Assembly (NCBI GenBank): GCA_034409055.1
Contig: DAOUMU010000081.1
Coordinates: 1 to 52,649 of the forward strand
Length of the DNA: 52,649 nucleotides
Reading direction: 5' to 3'
DNA from: DAOUMU01 sp034409055
GTDB lineage: Bacteria; Chloroflexota; Anaerolineae; 4572-78; J111
Under the pieces are notes generated by a model that made no database searches, was not told where the DNA came from, and saw only the letters and a list, made by a program, of their open reading frames with translations. Shown one piece after another: positions 8,054-15,339 of this stretch (its first letter is position 1; every line of letters begins with the position of its first letter). Made by a program: the position numbers and the translations under genes.

Positions 8054-9541
8054 ATGCCAAAATTACCCTCTTTTATCACCTTGGGGGGGATCTCCCTGGA
8101 GCGGCGCTCGGCCATACCGCTTTATCGTCAGCTTTATGGGAGCTTACGTGAGGCAATCCTGAGTGGGCAACTGACGGCTAGCACACGCTTGCCCCCGACG
8201 CGTGCTTTGGCCGAAGCATTGGGGGTTTCTCGCAATACCGTTGTTATTGCCTTTGAGCAACTTAGCGCCGAGGGATATATTGAAGGCAAGATCGGGGCAG
8301 GCAGTTATGTTTCTTCAACCCTACCCGATGATATACTCCAACTGCGGGCCAAGCAGGGCGAACAAACTCAATTTAAACGTCCGGCCTTCGCCAGGGTTCT
8401 ATCGCAACGCGGCGCAATGATTACAGATATTGCTGTATCGACCGGGATCAGCAGCCCCTGTCCGTTTAGGTCTGGGGTGCCGGCCCTTGATGCTTTCCCT
8501 TTTAAGGTGTGGGAACGACTGGTTGTCCGGCACTGGCGCAAACCTGCACCTGAGCTGCTATGTTATGGCCATGCAGCCGGCTACCTGCCCTTGCGCCAGG
8601 CAATTGCGGCTTATCTGGGAGCAGCGCGCGGGGTTCGTTGTGAACCTGAGCAAGTGGTTATTGTAACCGGGGCCCAGAAAGGTATCGACCTGGCGGCGCG
8701 CCTGCTGCTTGACCCCGGTGATGGTGTGTGGGTAGAAGATCCGGGTTACCCCAATGCCCGGCGGGCTTTGTTAGCAGCAGGGGCGCGACTGATACCTATA
8801 CCGGTGGATGAAGAAGGGTTAAATATTGAAACCGGCATCGCCCGCAGCGACTCAAGGGTACGAATGGCCTACATTACCCCTTCGTACCAGTATCCGCTTG
8901 GCATAAGTATGAGCTTGGCACGTCGGCTAAGACTGTTGGCCTGGGCTAACCAGACAGAGACCTGGATATTGGAAGATGACTACGATAGTGAGTATCGCTA
9001 CGCAGGTCGTCCCCTGGCGGCATTACAGGGGCTTGACCAGGTCGGTCGAGTCATTTACACCGGGACGTTCAGCAAAGTTTTGTTTCCATCCTTACGTTTG
9101 GGTTATGTCGTCGTGCCCCCTGATTTGATTGATCCTTTCGTGACGGCCCTGGCTGTGACCAATCGCCACATTTCAACCATCGAGCAAGCGGTCCTGACCG
9201 ATTTCATCACTGAGGGTCATTTTGCCCGCCATATTCGCCGGATGCGCATGCTGTACGCCGAACGGCAATCCGTCCTGGTTGAGTTGGTCAAGCAAAAACT
9301 GGCCGGGTTGGTTGAAATCAATCCGGCAGAGGCAGGCTTGCATCTCATCGGCTGGTTAGTCAATGGTGATGATCGCTCGATCTCAGAACAATTGGCGAGT
9401 CAAGGGGTACACGCTGCGCCTCTCTCAGCCTATGCCTCTATGCCTTTGTCCCGTAAGGGGCTGCTCTTGGGCTACGCCGGCATAAATAAACAACAAATCC
9501 AAGCGGGGGTTGAGCGGATGGCCAGAGTACTCAAGGTTTAG
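8054..9541 (+). CDS. MocR-type regulator: GntR winged helix fused to PLP aminotransferase fold
   Basis: This 495-residue protein starts at an ATG with AAGGAG 7 nt upstream. The N-terminal GntR winged helix covers roughly residues 18-85 (PLYRQLYGSLREAILSGQL, LPPTRALAEALGVSRNTVV, YIEGKIGAGSYV). The rest is a class I aminotransferase-like domain: VIVTGAQKGIDLAARLLLDPGD, EDPGYPNARRAL, the EDDYDSEYRY motif and the PLP-binding Lys near residue 340 in TGTFSKVLFPS. MocR proteins use PLP as a sensor, classically controlling PLP, GABA or taurine genes. No pdx gene is in the window. Likely targets are its own promoter and the divergent NTF2-like gene. Confidence 0.92.
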   Translation: MPKLPSFITLGGISLERRSAIPLYRQLYGSLREAILSGQLTASTRLPPTRALAEALGVSRNTVVIAFEQLSAEGYIEGKIGAGSYVSSTLPDDILQLRAKQGEQTQFKRPAFARVLSQRGAMITDIAVSTGISSPCPFRSGVPALDAFPFKVWERLVVRHWRKPAPELLCYGHAAGYLPLRQAIAAYLGAARGVRCEPEQVVIVTGAQKGIDLAARLLLDPGDGVWVEDPGYPNARRALLAAGARLIPIPVDEEGLNIETGIARSDSRVRMAYITPSYQYPLGISMSLARRLRLLAWANQTETWILEDDYDSEYRYAGRPLAALQGLDQVGRVIYTGTFSKVLFPSLRLGYVVVPPDLIDPFVTALAVTNRHISTIEQAVLTDFITEGHFARHIRRMRMLYAERQSVLVELVKQKLAGLVEINPAEAGLHLIGWLVNGDDRSISEQLASQGVHAAPLSAYASMPLSRKGLLLGYAGINKQQIQAGVERMARVLKV

Positions 9542-9565
9542 GGCCTATTAGGCAAGATACCTTGC

Positions 9566-9871
9566 TCAGCCTGCCATAGCATACGGGCGCACTTCTCGCT
9601 CTAGCCGTTCGGCTAATTCGTCTGCTGTTACATCAAGATCGTAATCCATCTGCAAACCGAGCCAAAATTGGGGCAACATCCCGAAATATCGCCCTAACCG
9701 CAGGGCTGTATCTGCCGTTATTCGTCGTTTGCCCAACACTATTTCATTGATCCGCCGAGAAGGTACACCAATATCTAAGGCCAACCGGTTTTGGCTCAGT
9801 TTCATTGGCTTTAAGAACTCTTCTAATAACACTTCGCCAGGATGTATCGGCACTAATTTCTCTTCCGTCAT
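9566..9871 (-). CDS. higA: HigA-family antitoxin (HTH)
   Basis: This is the antitoxin half of a HigBA module, about 101 residues from the ATG at 9871; a TTG at 9886, overlapping the upstream stop, is the alternative. The sequence is typical: IHPGEVLLEEFLKPMKLSQ, the XRE-type helix-turn-helix RLALDIGVPSRRINEIVLGKRRIT, and LRLGRYFGMLPQFWLGLQ. Intact HigA normally neutralises the HigB mRNA endonuclease and represses the operon. Here the upstream higB is only a C-terminal remnant (9883-10020), so this is probably an orphan antitoxin. It could still act as a repressor or neutralise a toxin encoded elsewhere. It is convergent with the MocR gene. Confidence 0.88.
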   Translation of the reverse strand: MTEEKLVPIHPGEVLLEEFLKPMKLSQNRLALDIGVPSRRINEIVLGKRRITADTALRLGRYFGMLPQFWLGLQMDYDLDVTADELAERLEREVRPYAMAG

Positions 9872-9882
9872 ACCCCAATCCT

Positions 9883-10020
9883 TCAATGATAATCTACTAT
9901 TTCCACGTTGTCAGCGTCATCATTTCGCCATTCAAAACAGATCCGCCACTGTTGATTGATAAGGTAAGTACTTGCCCTAACAAATCCCAATATTGACCCT
10001 GGTGGAACGTGAGGTATAAT
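9883..10020 (-). pseudogene. higB: higB toxin remnant (C-terminal part only)
   Basis: The minus-strand frame ending at 9883 closes with INQQWRICFEW and DADNVEIVDYH, the conserved C-terminus of RelE-like HigB toxins. A VPPGS segment upstream matches the family's middle part, but the residues between the two blocks are too few and wrong (the usual LxGDRxGQYSIR stretch is missing). A neighbouring frame reads GQ at the expected place, pointing to an indel near 9970. Beyond about 10030 the N-terminal half is gone and an inverted heptamer array occupies the position. A complete toxin cannot be made from this. Confidence 0.75.
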
Positions 10021-10037
10021 GATGCATAGAAAAAGGA

Positions 10038-10103
10038 AGTAGGGAGTAAGGGGTAGGGAGTAAGGGTGATATTGCTTACTCCCCACTTCATACTCCCTAC
10101 TCC
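10038..10103. repeat. Inverted array of heptanucleotide repeats (AGTAGGG/CTACTCC)
   Basis: Four units AGTAGGG, AGTAAGG, GGTAGGG, AGTAAGG (10038-10065) face TTACTCC, CCACTTC, ATACTCC, CTACTCC (10076-10103) across a 10-nt loop, forming a hairpin built of 7-mers. This resembles the short tandemly repeated heptamers known from cyanobacteria. It replaces the start of higB. Confidence 0.75.
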
Positions 10104-10158
10104 CTGATCAGAGATTTTCTTGCTCAACGGGCAAAAATTTCATAGTCAATTAACTATT

Positions 10159-10755
10159 ATGCCATCACGAGAATCAAACATTCGTCACCCGGACCGCTTC
10201 GAGCGTATCGGCATGGTGGCCCGGTGGCGGCCCGTGCACCGGGGTCAGGCCTCTGTTCTGCGTGCGCTGTGTGATCGGGCGGCCACGGCGCTGATCGGCA
10301 TCGGCAGCTCGAACAGATATAACTTGCGTAACCCCTTCACCCTGGAAGAAACGATCGACATGATCCGGTTGGTCCTAACCGGCCGGCAGAACTACAGCCT
10401 GATTCCCGTGCCTGATCTCGACGACGGCCCACGTTGGCGGAAAATGGTCATCGATCTGTTTGGCCCGCTCGATCTGTTCGTTACCGACAATCCGTACGTC
10501 TCCAGTCTGCTCGCGGCCGATTATAGGCTCATTAAACCGGTCGAGCTCATTCCAGAAGACGAAAAGATTGCCATTGACGGTACGAGGGTCCGCAGAGAGA
10601 TGGCCCGTGGTGACGGTTGGCAGGACCTGGTACCAAAAGAGATAGCGGCTTATATCGCGGCCAGGCAGCTTGATGAACGCTTCCGCCGTGAGTTTGGACT
10701 ACAAACCCTGGCCCTGGAGGCCATAGTAAGGAGGACCGATGTATTCATGGGATGA
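10159..10755 (+). CDS. NadM-like (archaeal-type) nicotinamide-nucleotide adenylyltransferase
   Basis: This 198-residue protein of the nucleotidyltransferase superfamily resembles NadM, which joins NMN and ATP to NAD. Visible motifs are ARWRPVHRGQASVL at the N-terminus, LIGIGSSNRYNLRNPFTLEE, DLFVTDNPYVSSLL, and the C-terminal ISGTRVRR-type motif IDGTRVRREMARGDGW. The HxGH nucleotide motif reads HRGQ: the second His, important in studied NMNATs, is Gln. The ATG at 10159 has no clear ribosome site, and a TTG at 10120 is in frame. It overlaps the VWA gene by 17 nt and shares a gene row with NAD synthetase (12777-14309), which supports the NAD role. Activity is unproven because of the H-to-Q change. 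Confidence 0.75.
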   Translation: MPSRESNIRHPDRFERIGMVARWRPVHRGQASVLRALCDRAATALIGIGSSNRYNLRNPFTLEETIDMIRLVLTGRQNYSLIPVPDLDDGPRWRKMVIDLFGPLDLFVTDNPYVSSLLAADYRLIKPVELIPEDEKIAIDGTRVRREMARGDGWQDLVPKEIAAYIAARQLDERFRREFGLQTLALEAIVRRTDVFMG

Positions 10756-11701
10756 TGACACCAGTGCCTGGTATGGCAAGGGCACGTATAGCTACAGCGC
10801 CAAGAGCGCAACGAAACGAAAGGCGGCGGCTGAAAGAGCCAGAGCGCATGGGCCGCGCACTTACGAGCAGAAGAGGGGACCCAATGAAAAGATAATCGAC
10901 CCCCGCAAGCACGTCCACAGCGAGTCAACTAATCCGCTCATTATCGCCGTCGACGTAACCGGCTCCATGGCCAGTTGGCCGTTCGAGATTTTCGACCGCC
11001 TGCCCCTGCTCTACAACACCCTTTCCCAGTATCGGGAGAATCTGGAAATCTGCTTCGTCGCTATTGGCGACGCCGCCTGTGATCAGTGGCCGCTGCAGGT
11101 GACCACCTTCGCTGGCGGCTTCGATCTGGAGCAGCTTCTGGGGTCCCTGTACGGCGAGGGCGGCGGCGGTGACGCCCCTGAGAGCTACGGGCTCTTCGCC
11201 CATTGGGTCAATACCCACGTCGAGATTCCAAACCTAACCGAGACGCCGTTTCTGATTGTGTTTGGCGATGCTCCCATGCATCCAAAAGTGCCCAAGAACC
11301 AGATAGCCCACTACCTCGGTGATCAGGTGGGCCGCGATGTGAATGCCCTCGAAGCATGGCAACAGGTCTGCCAGACCTGGAACGTGTGGTTCCTGCGGCG
11401 GCCAACCGGCAGGCCGGGGGATAGAGTTGACACCCAATGGGGCCAGGCCATCACCGAACAGAAAATCTTCCACATCGAGGACGAGCAGCGGGCGGTTGAC
11501 TACGCCATGGGTCTCATTGCCCGGGCCTGGGGACATTTCGGAGATTTCCAGGATAACATGCGCGCCCGGCAGAGTGAGGAGAAGGTGGCCAGCGTGAGCG
11601 AGCCAATCGAAATGAAGTGTCCCCGCTGTGGTGGTCCGATCCCGGTTGACGCGACCGGCATGTTCAGTTGCGCCTACTGCGGCACCACCCTAAAGCTCTG
11701 A
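10739..11701 (+). CDS. VWA-domain protein with C-terminal zinc ribbon
   Basis: The protein is 320 residues, started by AAGGAGG 4 nt before the ATG and overlapping the nadM-like gene by 17 nt, so translation is probably coupled. After a charged N-terminal segment, a von Willebrand A-like domain begins at PLIIAVDVTGSMAS, giving a MIDAS-type D72-x-T74-x-S76 metal site; FLIVFGDAPMHP is a later VWA strand. The C-terminus is a four-Cys zinc ribbon (CPRCGGPIPV, then CAYCGTT). It has no signal peptide, so it is cytoplasmic. VWA proteins often serve as scaffolds or partners of ATPases. Its position in an NAD gene row is unusual and its role unknown. Confidence 0.7.
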   Translation: MYSWDDDTSAWYGKGTYSYSAKSATKRKAAAERARAHGPRTYEQKRGPNEKIIDPRKHVHSESTNPLIIAVDVTGSMASWPFEIFDRLPLLYNTLSQYRENLEICFVAIGDAACDQWPLQVTTFAGGFDLEQLLGSLYGEGGGGDAPESYGLFAHWVNTHVEIPNLTETPFLIVFGDAPMHPKVPKNQIAHYLGDQVGRDVNALEAWQQVCQTWNVWFLRRPTGRPGDRVDTQWGQAITEQKIFHIEDEQRAVDYAMGLIARAWGHFGDFQDNMRARQSEEKVASVSEPIEMKCPRCGGPIPVDATGMFSCAYCGTTLKL

Positions 11702-11705
11702 AACG

Positions 11706-11848
11706 GTAACTACCTACCATGTCATTCTGAACGAGCGCAGCGAGTGAAGAATCCCCAAGGTGTTGGTAAAGTAGGCCTCTTTTGGGCCAAAGTTTCGGAG
11801 ATTCCTCGTTGCTCCGCTCCTCGGAATGACATGAGGGTAGGCAGTTAC
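11706..11848. repeat. MITE-like inverted-repeat element, copy 2 (complete)
   Basis: This 143-bp copy runs from GTAACTACCTACC to GGTAGGCAGTTAC. The terminal arms pair (ATGTCATTCTGAA against CTCGGAATGACAT), while the middle differs from copies 1 and 3. It lies between the VWA stop (11701) and the ribosome site of the next gene, inside the apparent NAD gene row, and could affect read-through by folding. Confidence 0.8.
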
Positions 11849-11886
11849 CTGAAACGAAGTAGCTTGACCAGGTTTGGAGTACCCCG

Positions 11887-12780
11887 GTGATCGTTCGGGC
11901 CATCATTACTGCTCCCCCTTACGCCACCTTCCTCGACGAGGTGGCCAGACACCCCCTGGTAGGCGGATTCCGGCTTAATACGGTCATGCCGTTGCGGGGT
12001 GGGCCGGCTGAAGCCCTGAAGCGGCTCCGGGCTTTCAACCAGCCGCTGTGGGTCGATCTCAAGGGACGGCAACTGCGGGTGGTCGGCGCAGCCATTCCGC
12101 CCTATACCGAGGTTCGTTTGAGCCATCCTGTTCGGGTCACTACGCCGGTTGACGCCTTTTTCGCCGACGGTAACGAACGGGTTCGGGTGGTGGCGGTCGA
12201 CGGCGACCGGCTCATCCTCGAGGATGGACCGCGCCGGCTGATCGGTCCCGGCGAGTCGGTCAACATCGTGCATCCCTCCCTGGAGATCGAGGGCACGCTG
12301 ACCGAGACAGACCGGGCTTACCTGGCGGCTATGCAGGAGTTGGAGCTCAAGCGGGTCATGGTCTCGTACGTCGAGAGTCCCGCCGACGTCGAGGAGGTAC
12401 GGCGTCTGCTGCTGGACGCCGAAGTTATGTTGAAGATCGAGACCCAACGGGGGCTTGACTACGCCCGAAAGCACGGAGCTTCGCAAGGTCGGCTGGTAGC
12501 CGGACGCGGCGATCTGTACGTGGAAGTTCTCCGCCCCCATAGCATCATTGGCGCCCTGCGCGACATCATTACGGCCGATCCAGAGGCAGTGATCGCCAGC
12601 CGCATTTTTGACTCCCTGGCCTATCATCCTGTCCCGGCCAGCGCCGATATCGGCGACGTGGCCTTCCTGCTCTCCCTGGGATATCGAACTTTTATGCTGG
12701 GCGATGCCGTTTGCCTGCGGCGCGACTCGGTGCTGGAGGCCCTCAACCTACTCGAGGCAGTGGTGGGGGAATTCGGATGA
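11887..12780 (+). CDS. Short pyruvate-kinase-like barrel protein
   Basis: This 297-residue protein starts at GTG with GGAG 8 nt upstream. It follows the pyruvate kinase A and B domains in order: GFRLNTVMP (R29, N31, matching the RLNFSHG region), VDLKGRQLRV (matching the DTKGPEIR region), a B-domain-like insert ending SLEIEGTLTETDRAYL, KIETQRGLDYARK (catalytic Lys/Glu region), AGRGDLYVEV (metal Asp) and ASRIFDSLAYHPVP. The pyruvate kinase C-terminal domain (allosteric site) is absent, so it is about 170 residues shorter than the usual enzyme. Its stop overlaps the nadE start (ATGA). It may bind PEP or another 2-oxoacid; the reaction cannot be assigned. HpcH-type aldolase is an alternative. Confidence 0.6.
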   Translation: MIVRAIITAPPYATFLDEVARHPLVGGFRLNTVMPLRGGPAEALKRLRAFNQPLWVDLKGRQLRVVGAAIPPYTEVRLSHPVRVTTPVDAFFADGNERVRVVAVDGDRLILEDGPRRLIGPGESVNIVHPSLEIEGTLTETDRAYLAAMQELELKRVMVSYVESPADVEEVRRLLLDAEVMLKIETQRGLDYARKHGASQGRLVAGRGDLYVEVLRPHSIIGALRDIITADPEAVIASRIFDSLAYHPVPASADIGDVAFLLSLGYRTFMLGDAVCLRRDSVLEALNLLEAVVGEFG

Positions 12781-14309
12781 GAGTGGCCCTGGCCCAAATT
12801 AACACCTGCGTGGGCGATCTGGCAGGCAATGTCGAACGCTGTTTGGCCGCCATAGAGACTGCCCGCCGCCAAGATGCGGCCATGGTCGTCCTGCCGGAGA
12901 TGGCGGTGCCCGGCTACTCCCCCCGGGATATCCTCTTTGATCCCAGCTTCATCGAGGCTGTGTCCGAGGCGACGATCGACTTGGCCCGACGGGCCAGCGA
13001 CGGGCCGCCGACCGTGGTCGGCACTCTCATGCCAGCCAACCGCCGGCCGGCCGGTCATCCCGGCCTCTACAACACCGTGGTGCTTCTGAACGGCGGCGAA
13101 CTGCAACGGGTGGCGATCAAGCGGCTGCTGCCGGGTTATGATGTCTTCTTCGAGCCCCGTTGGTTTTTGCCGGGCCCCGCCTTGCCGCCAACAACCATTG
13201 CCGGCAAGCGGGTGGGATTTCTGGTGTGCGAGGACCTCTGGGACGAGGGCTACGACATCCACCCGCCGGCCGAACTGCTGGCGGCCGGGGCGGAACTGCT
13301 GGTCTGTCTGAATGCCTCCGTGTATCACCCCCAGATCATGGCCCAACGGCTTTTTCAGGCCCGTCGCCATCGCTGCCCGCTGGTGTATGTCAACCTGTGC
13401 GGCGGGAACGACGAGTTGATTTTTGACGGTCGGAGCTTTGCCCTCAACAAACGGGGCGACCTCATCGCCCGGCTGGCCGGGTTCGAGGAGGAGGTCCGCG
13501 TGGTCGACCCCGAAAACGATGGTCCCATCAAGCTGGCGGAGGCGCAGCCGGAAGAGGATCTCTACCGGGCGTTGGTCCTGGGCGTGCGCGACTTTGCCCA
13601 AAAGAATCGACTGGAGCGGGCCTTTCTCGGGCTGTCCGGTGGGGTCGACTCGGCGGTCGTGGCCACGATAGCGGCTGAGGCCCTCGGGCCGGAGCGGGTC
13701 ACGGCGGTGACCATCCCCTCCCGCTACACCGACCCGCGCTCCACTGCATGCGCGAGGGAGCTGGCCCAGGCGCTGGGTATCCATTTCAAGGTGGTCGAGT
13801 TGGAGCGTTTGCACGTGGCCGCAGAAGCGACCCTCGGCGACCTGCTTGAGGGGGGGACGACGGCCGAGAATGTCCAGGCCAGGCTACGGGCCATGATCTT
13901 GATGAGCTTCGTCAATCGCCATGGGGGAATGCTCCTGAATAGCAGCAACAAGACGGAGTTGGCCCTTGGTTACGCCACTCTTTACGGCGACATGGCCGGC
14001 ACGCTGTGTCCGATTGCGGACGTCACCAAACCCCAGGTTGTCGCCCTTGCCCGCTGGCTTGACTCCGTCCGCGGCGTGATGCCCCGGTTCACCCTGGAGC
14101 GACCACCGTCGGCTGAACTACGACCGGATCAAGTCGACCCGTTTGATTACGCCCAAGTTGCACCGGCAATGGAGCAACTGGTGCAGGCCAATCGCAGCGA
14201 CCACACTCTGCGGCGCTCCGAGCACAAGCGGTGGCAGATGGGGGTCATCCTGAAAGTCAGCCAGAAGGCTTTCGGCACCGGGCGTATGATCCCGATCACT
14301 CGACGGTAA
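12777..14309 (+). CDS. nadE: Glutamine-dependent NAD+ synthetase
   Basis: The start is the ATG at 12777, overlapping the previous stop (ATGA), giving 510 residues. The N-terminal nitrilase-type glutaminase domain shows the triad Glu41 (VVLPEMAVPGYSP), Lys115 (AIKRLLPGYD) and Cys151 (FLVCEDLWDE). The C-terminal ATP-PPase synthetase domain has the P-loop LSGGVDSAVV near residue 287 and NSSNKTELALGYATLYGD. The enzyme makes NAD from nicotinate adenine dinucleotide, glutamine and ATP, with ammonia channelled between domains. It is the last gene of the row that starts with the NadM-like gene. The family normally prefers the deamido substrate, so pairing with an NMN/NaMN adenylyltransferase gives the last two NAD steps. 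Confidence 0.95.
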   Translation: MRVALAQINTCVGDLAGNVERCLAAIETARRQDAAMVVLPEMAVPGYSPRDILFDPSFIEAVSEATIDLARRASDGPPTVVGTLMPANRRPAGHPGLYNTVVLLNGGELQRVAIKRLLPGYDVFFEPRWFLPGPALPPTTIAGKRVGFLVCEDLWDEGYDIHPPAELLAAGAELLVCLNASVYHPQIMAQRLFQARRHRCPLVYVNLCGGNDELIFDGRSFALNKRGDLIARLAGFEEEVRVVDPENDGPIKLAEAQPEEDLYRALVLGVRDFAQKNRLERAFLGLSGGVDSAVVATIAAEALGPERVTAVTIPSRYTDPRSTACARELAQALGIHFKVVELERLHVAAEATLGDLLEGGTTAENVQARLRAMILMSFVNRHGGMLLNSSNKTELALGYATLYGDMAGTLCPIADVTKPQVVALARWLDSVRGVMPRFTLERPPSAELRPDQVDPFDYAQVAPAMEQLVQANRSDHTLRRSEHKRWQMGVILKVSQKAFGTGRMIPITRR

Positions 14310-14365
14310 GGAGGGCCTTTAGAACGTTGATGTTTCTGCATCCTCCACCGATTGCCAAAATCGCT

Positions 14366-15292
14366 CTATCCCCACGCCTGCGGATGGTCGTCGCGAACCA
14401 AGTCTAAATCGGCTGTGCTGGCGTTCGAATCCACCTGTTCCACCGTCTTGCAACCGGGGATGACGCAGGTGAGGGCAGGATGCTGTAAGCACCAGGCCAG
14501 GGCCCAGGGAGCCATAGCCACTCCTTCAGGCAGTTCGGCCTGCTGGATCTCCTGGACCAGCTTGAGCCGTTTCTGAACCTCGGCTTTGTCGTGCAGCGAG
14601 CGCACGTCGTTCGCCTGGGTGAAGGTGGTGCCGGGCCTGTACTTGCCGCTCAAGAAACCGCTGGCCAACGGTACCCGGGCCAGCACACCCAGGTCCTGAT
14701 CCTGGCACGAGGGCAGCACGTTCTGTTCGGGGTTCCTGTCCAGGCGATTATAGACCACCTGAATCACGCTGGCTCCGACCTGGCTGGCTCGTTCCACCTG
14801 GTGGCGCGGATCAATGTTGTTGCTGACCGAAATGCCCAGGTGACGGATCTTACCGGCCTGGACCTGGTCGTTGAGCATCTGCCACAGCTCGTCTTGATCG
14901 AAAGCCTCGTCCTTACCGGAGTGAAACTGGTACAGATCGACGTAGTCGGTGCGCAGGGCCTTGAGCGAGGCTTCCAGTTGCTGCCTGACCTCCTGGGGTG
15001 ACCAGTGGTCGGTCCGCTCGAAGTTGCTGTGGAACTGGTGGCCAAACTTGGTGGCGATGAGCCAGGACTCCCGGTCGTGCTGCACCGTTTGACCGATCAG
15101 CGATTCGGATAAATGATCCCCGTAACACTCGGCTGTATCGATCAGGTTGATCCCTACCTCCCTGGCCCGGCCCAGCAGCCGATCAACCTCGGCCTGGGTA
15201 AAGGTTTTGCCCCATTCTCCCCCAAACTGCCAGGCCCCAAAACCAACGACCGAAACCTTAAGCTCTGTTTTGCCCAAACAACGATATTTCAT
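14366..15292 (-). CDS. Aldo/keto reductase
   Basis: This 308-residue TIM-barrel oxidoreductase uses NADPH to reduce carbonyl substrates. The catalytic tetrad is visible: Asp52 and Tyr57 in LIDTAECYGD, Lys82 in LIATKFGH, His124 in LYQFHSGKD. The N-terminal KYRCLGKTELKVSVVGFG and the late MAPWALAWCLQHP segment are standard. GGAGG precedes the ATG by 8 nt. It follows the first MttB-type gene by 47 nt on the same strand, so it may be the distal gene of the methyltransferase operon, possibly handling an aldehyde or ketone from the substrate. It is convergent with nadE. The specific substrate is unknown. Confidence 0.9.
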   Translation of the reverse strand: MKYRCLGKTELKVSVVGFGAWQFGGEWGKTFTQAEVDRLLGRAREVGINLIDTAECYGDHLSESLIGQTVQHDRESWLIATKFGHQFHSNFERTDHWSPQEVRQQLEASLKALRTDYVDLYQFHSGKDEAFDQDELWQMLNDQVQAGKIRHLGISVSNNIDPRHQVERASQVGASVIQVVYNRLDRNPEQNVLPSCQDQDLGVLARVPLASGFLSGKYRPGTTFTQANDVRSLHDKAEVQKRLKLVQEIQQAELPEGVAMAPWALAWCLQHPALTCVIPGCKTVEQVDSNASTADLDLVRDDHPQAWG

Positions 15293-15339
15293 GAGAAAAC
15301 CTCCATGTTAAATTAGCAACATATATCGCTTATATTTGA

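Noticed and set aside
10038..10103. CRISPR array
   Set aside because: The repeat units are 7 bp and contiguous with no unique spacers; no cas genes are present in the window.
11845..12627. Minus-strand open frame of 260 codons opposite the pyruvate-kinase-like gene
   Set aside because: The plus-strand frame has clear enzyme motifs and a ribosome site; the antisense frame has neither.
12624..13814. Long minus-strand open frame (396 codons) opposite nadE
   Set aside because: It is the antisense shadow of a GC-rich, fully conserved NAD synthetase; it has no ribosome site and no recognisable fold.
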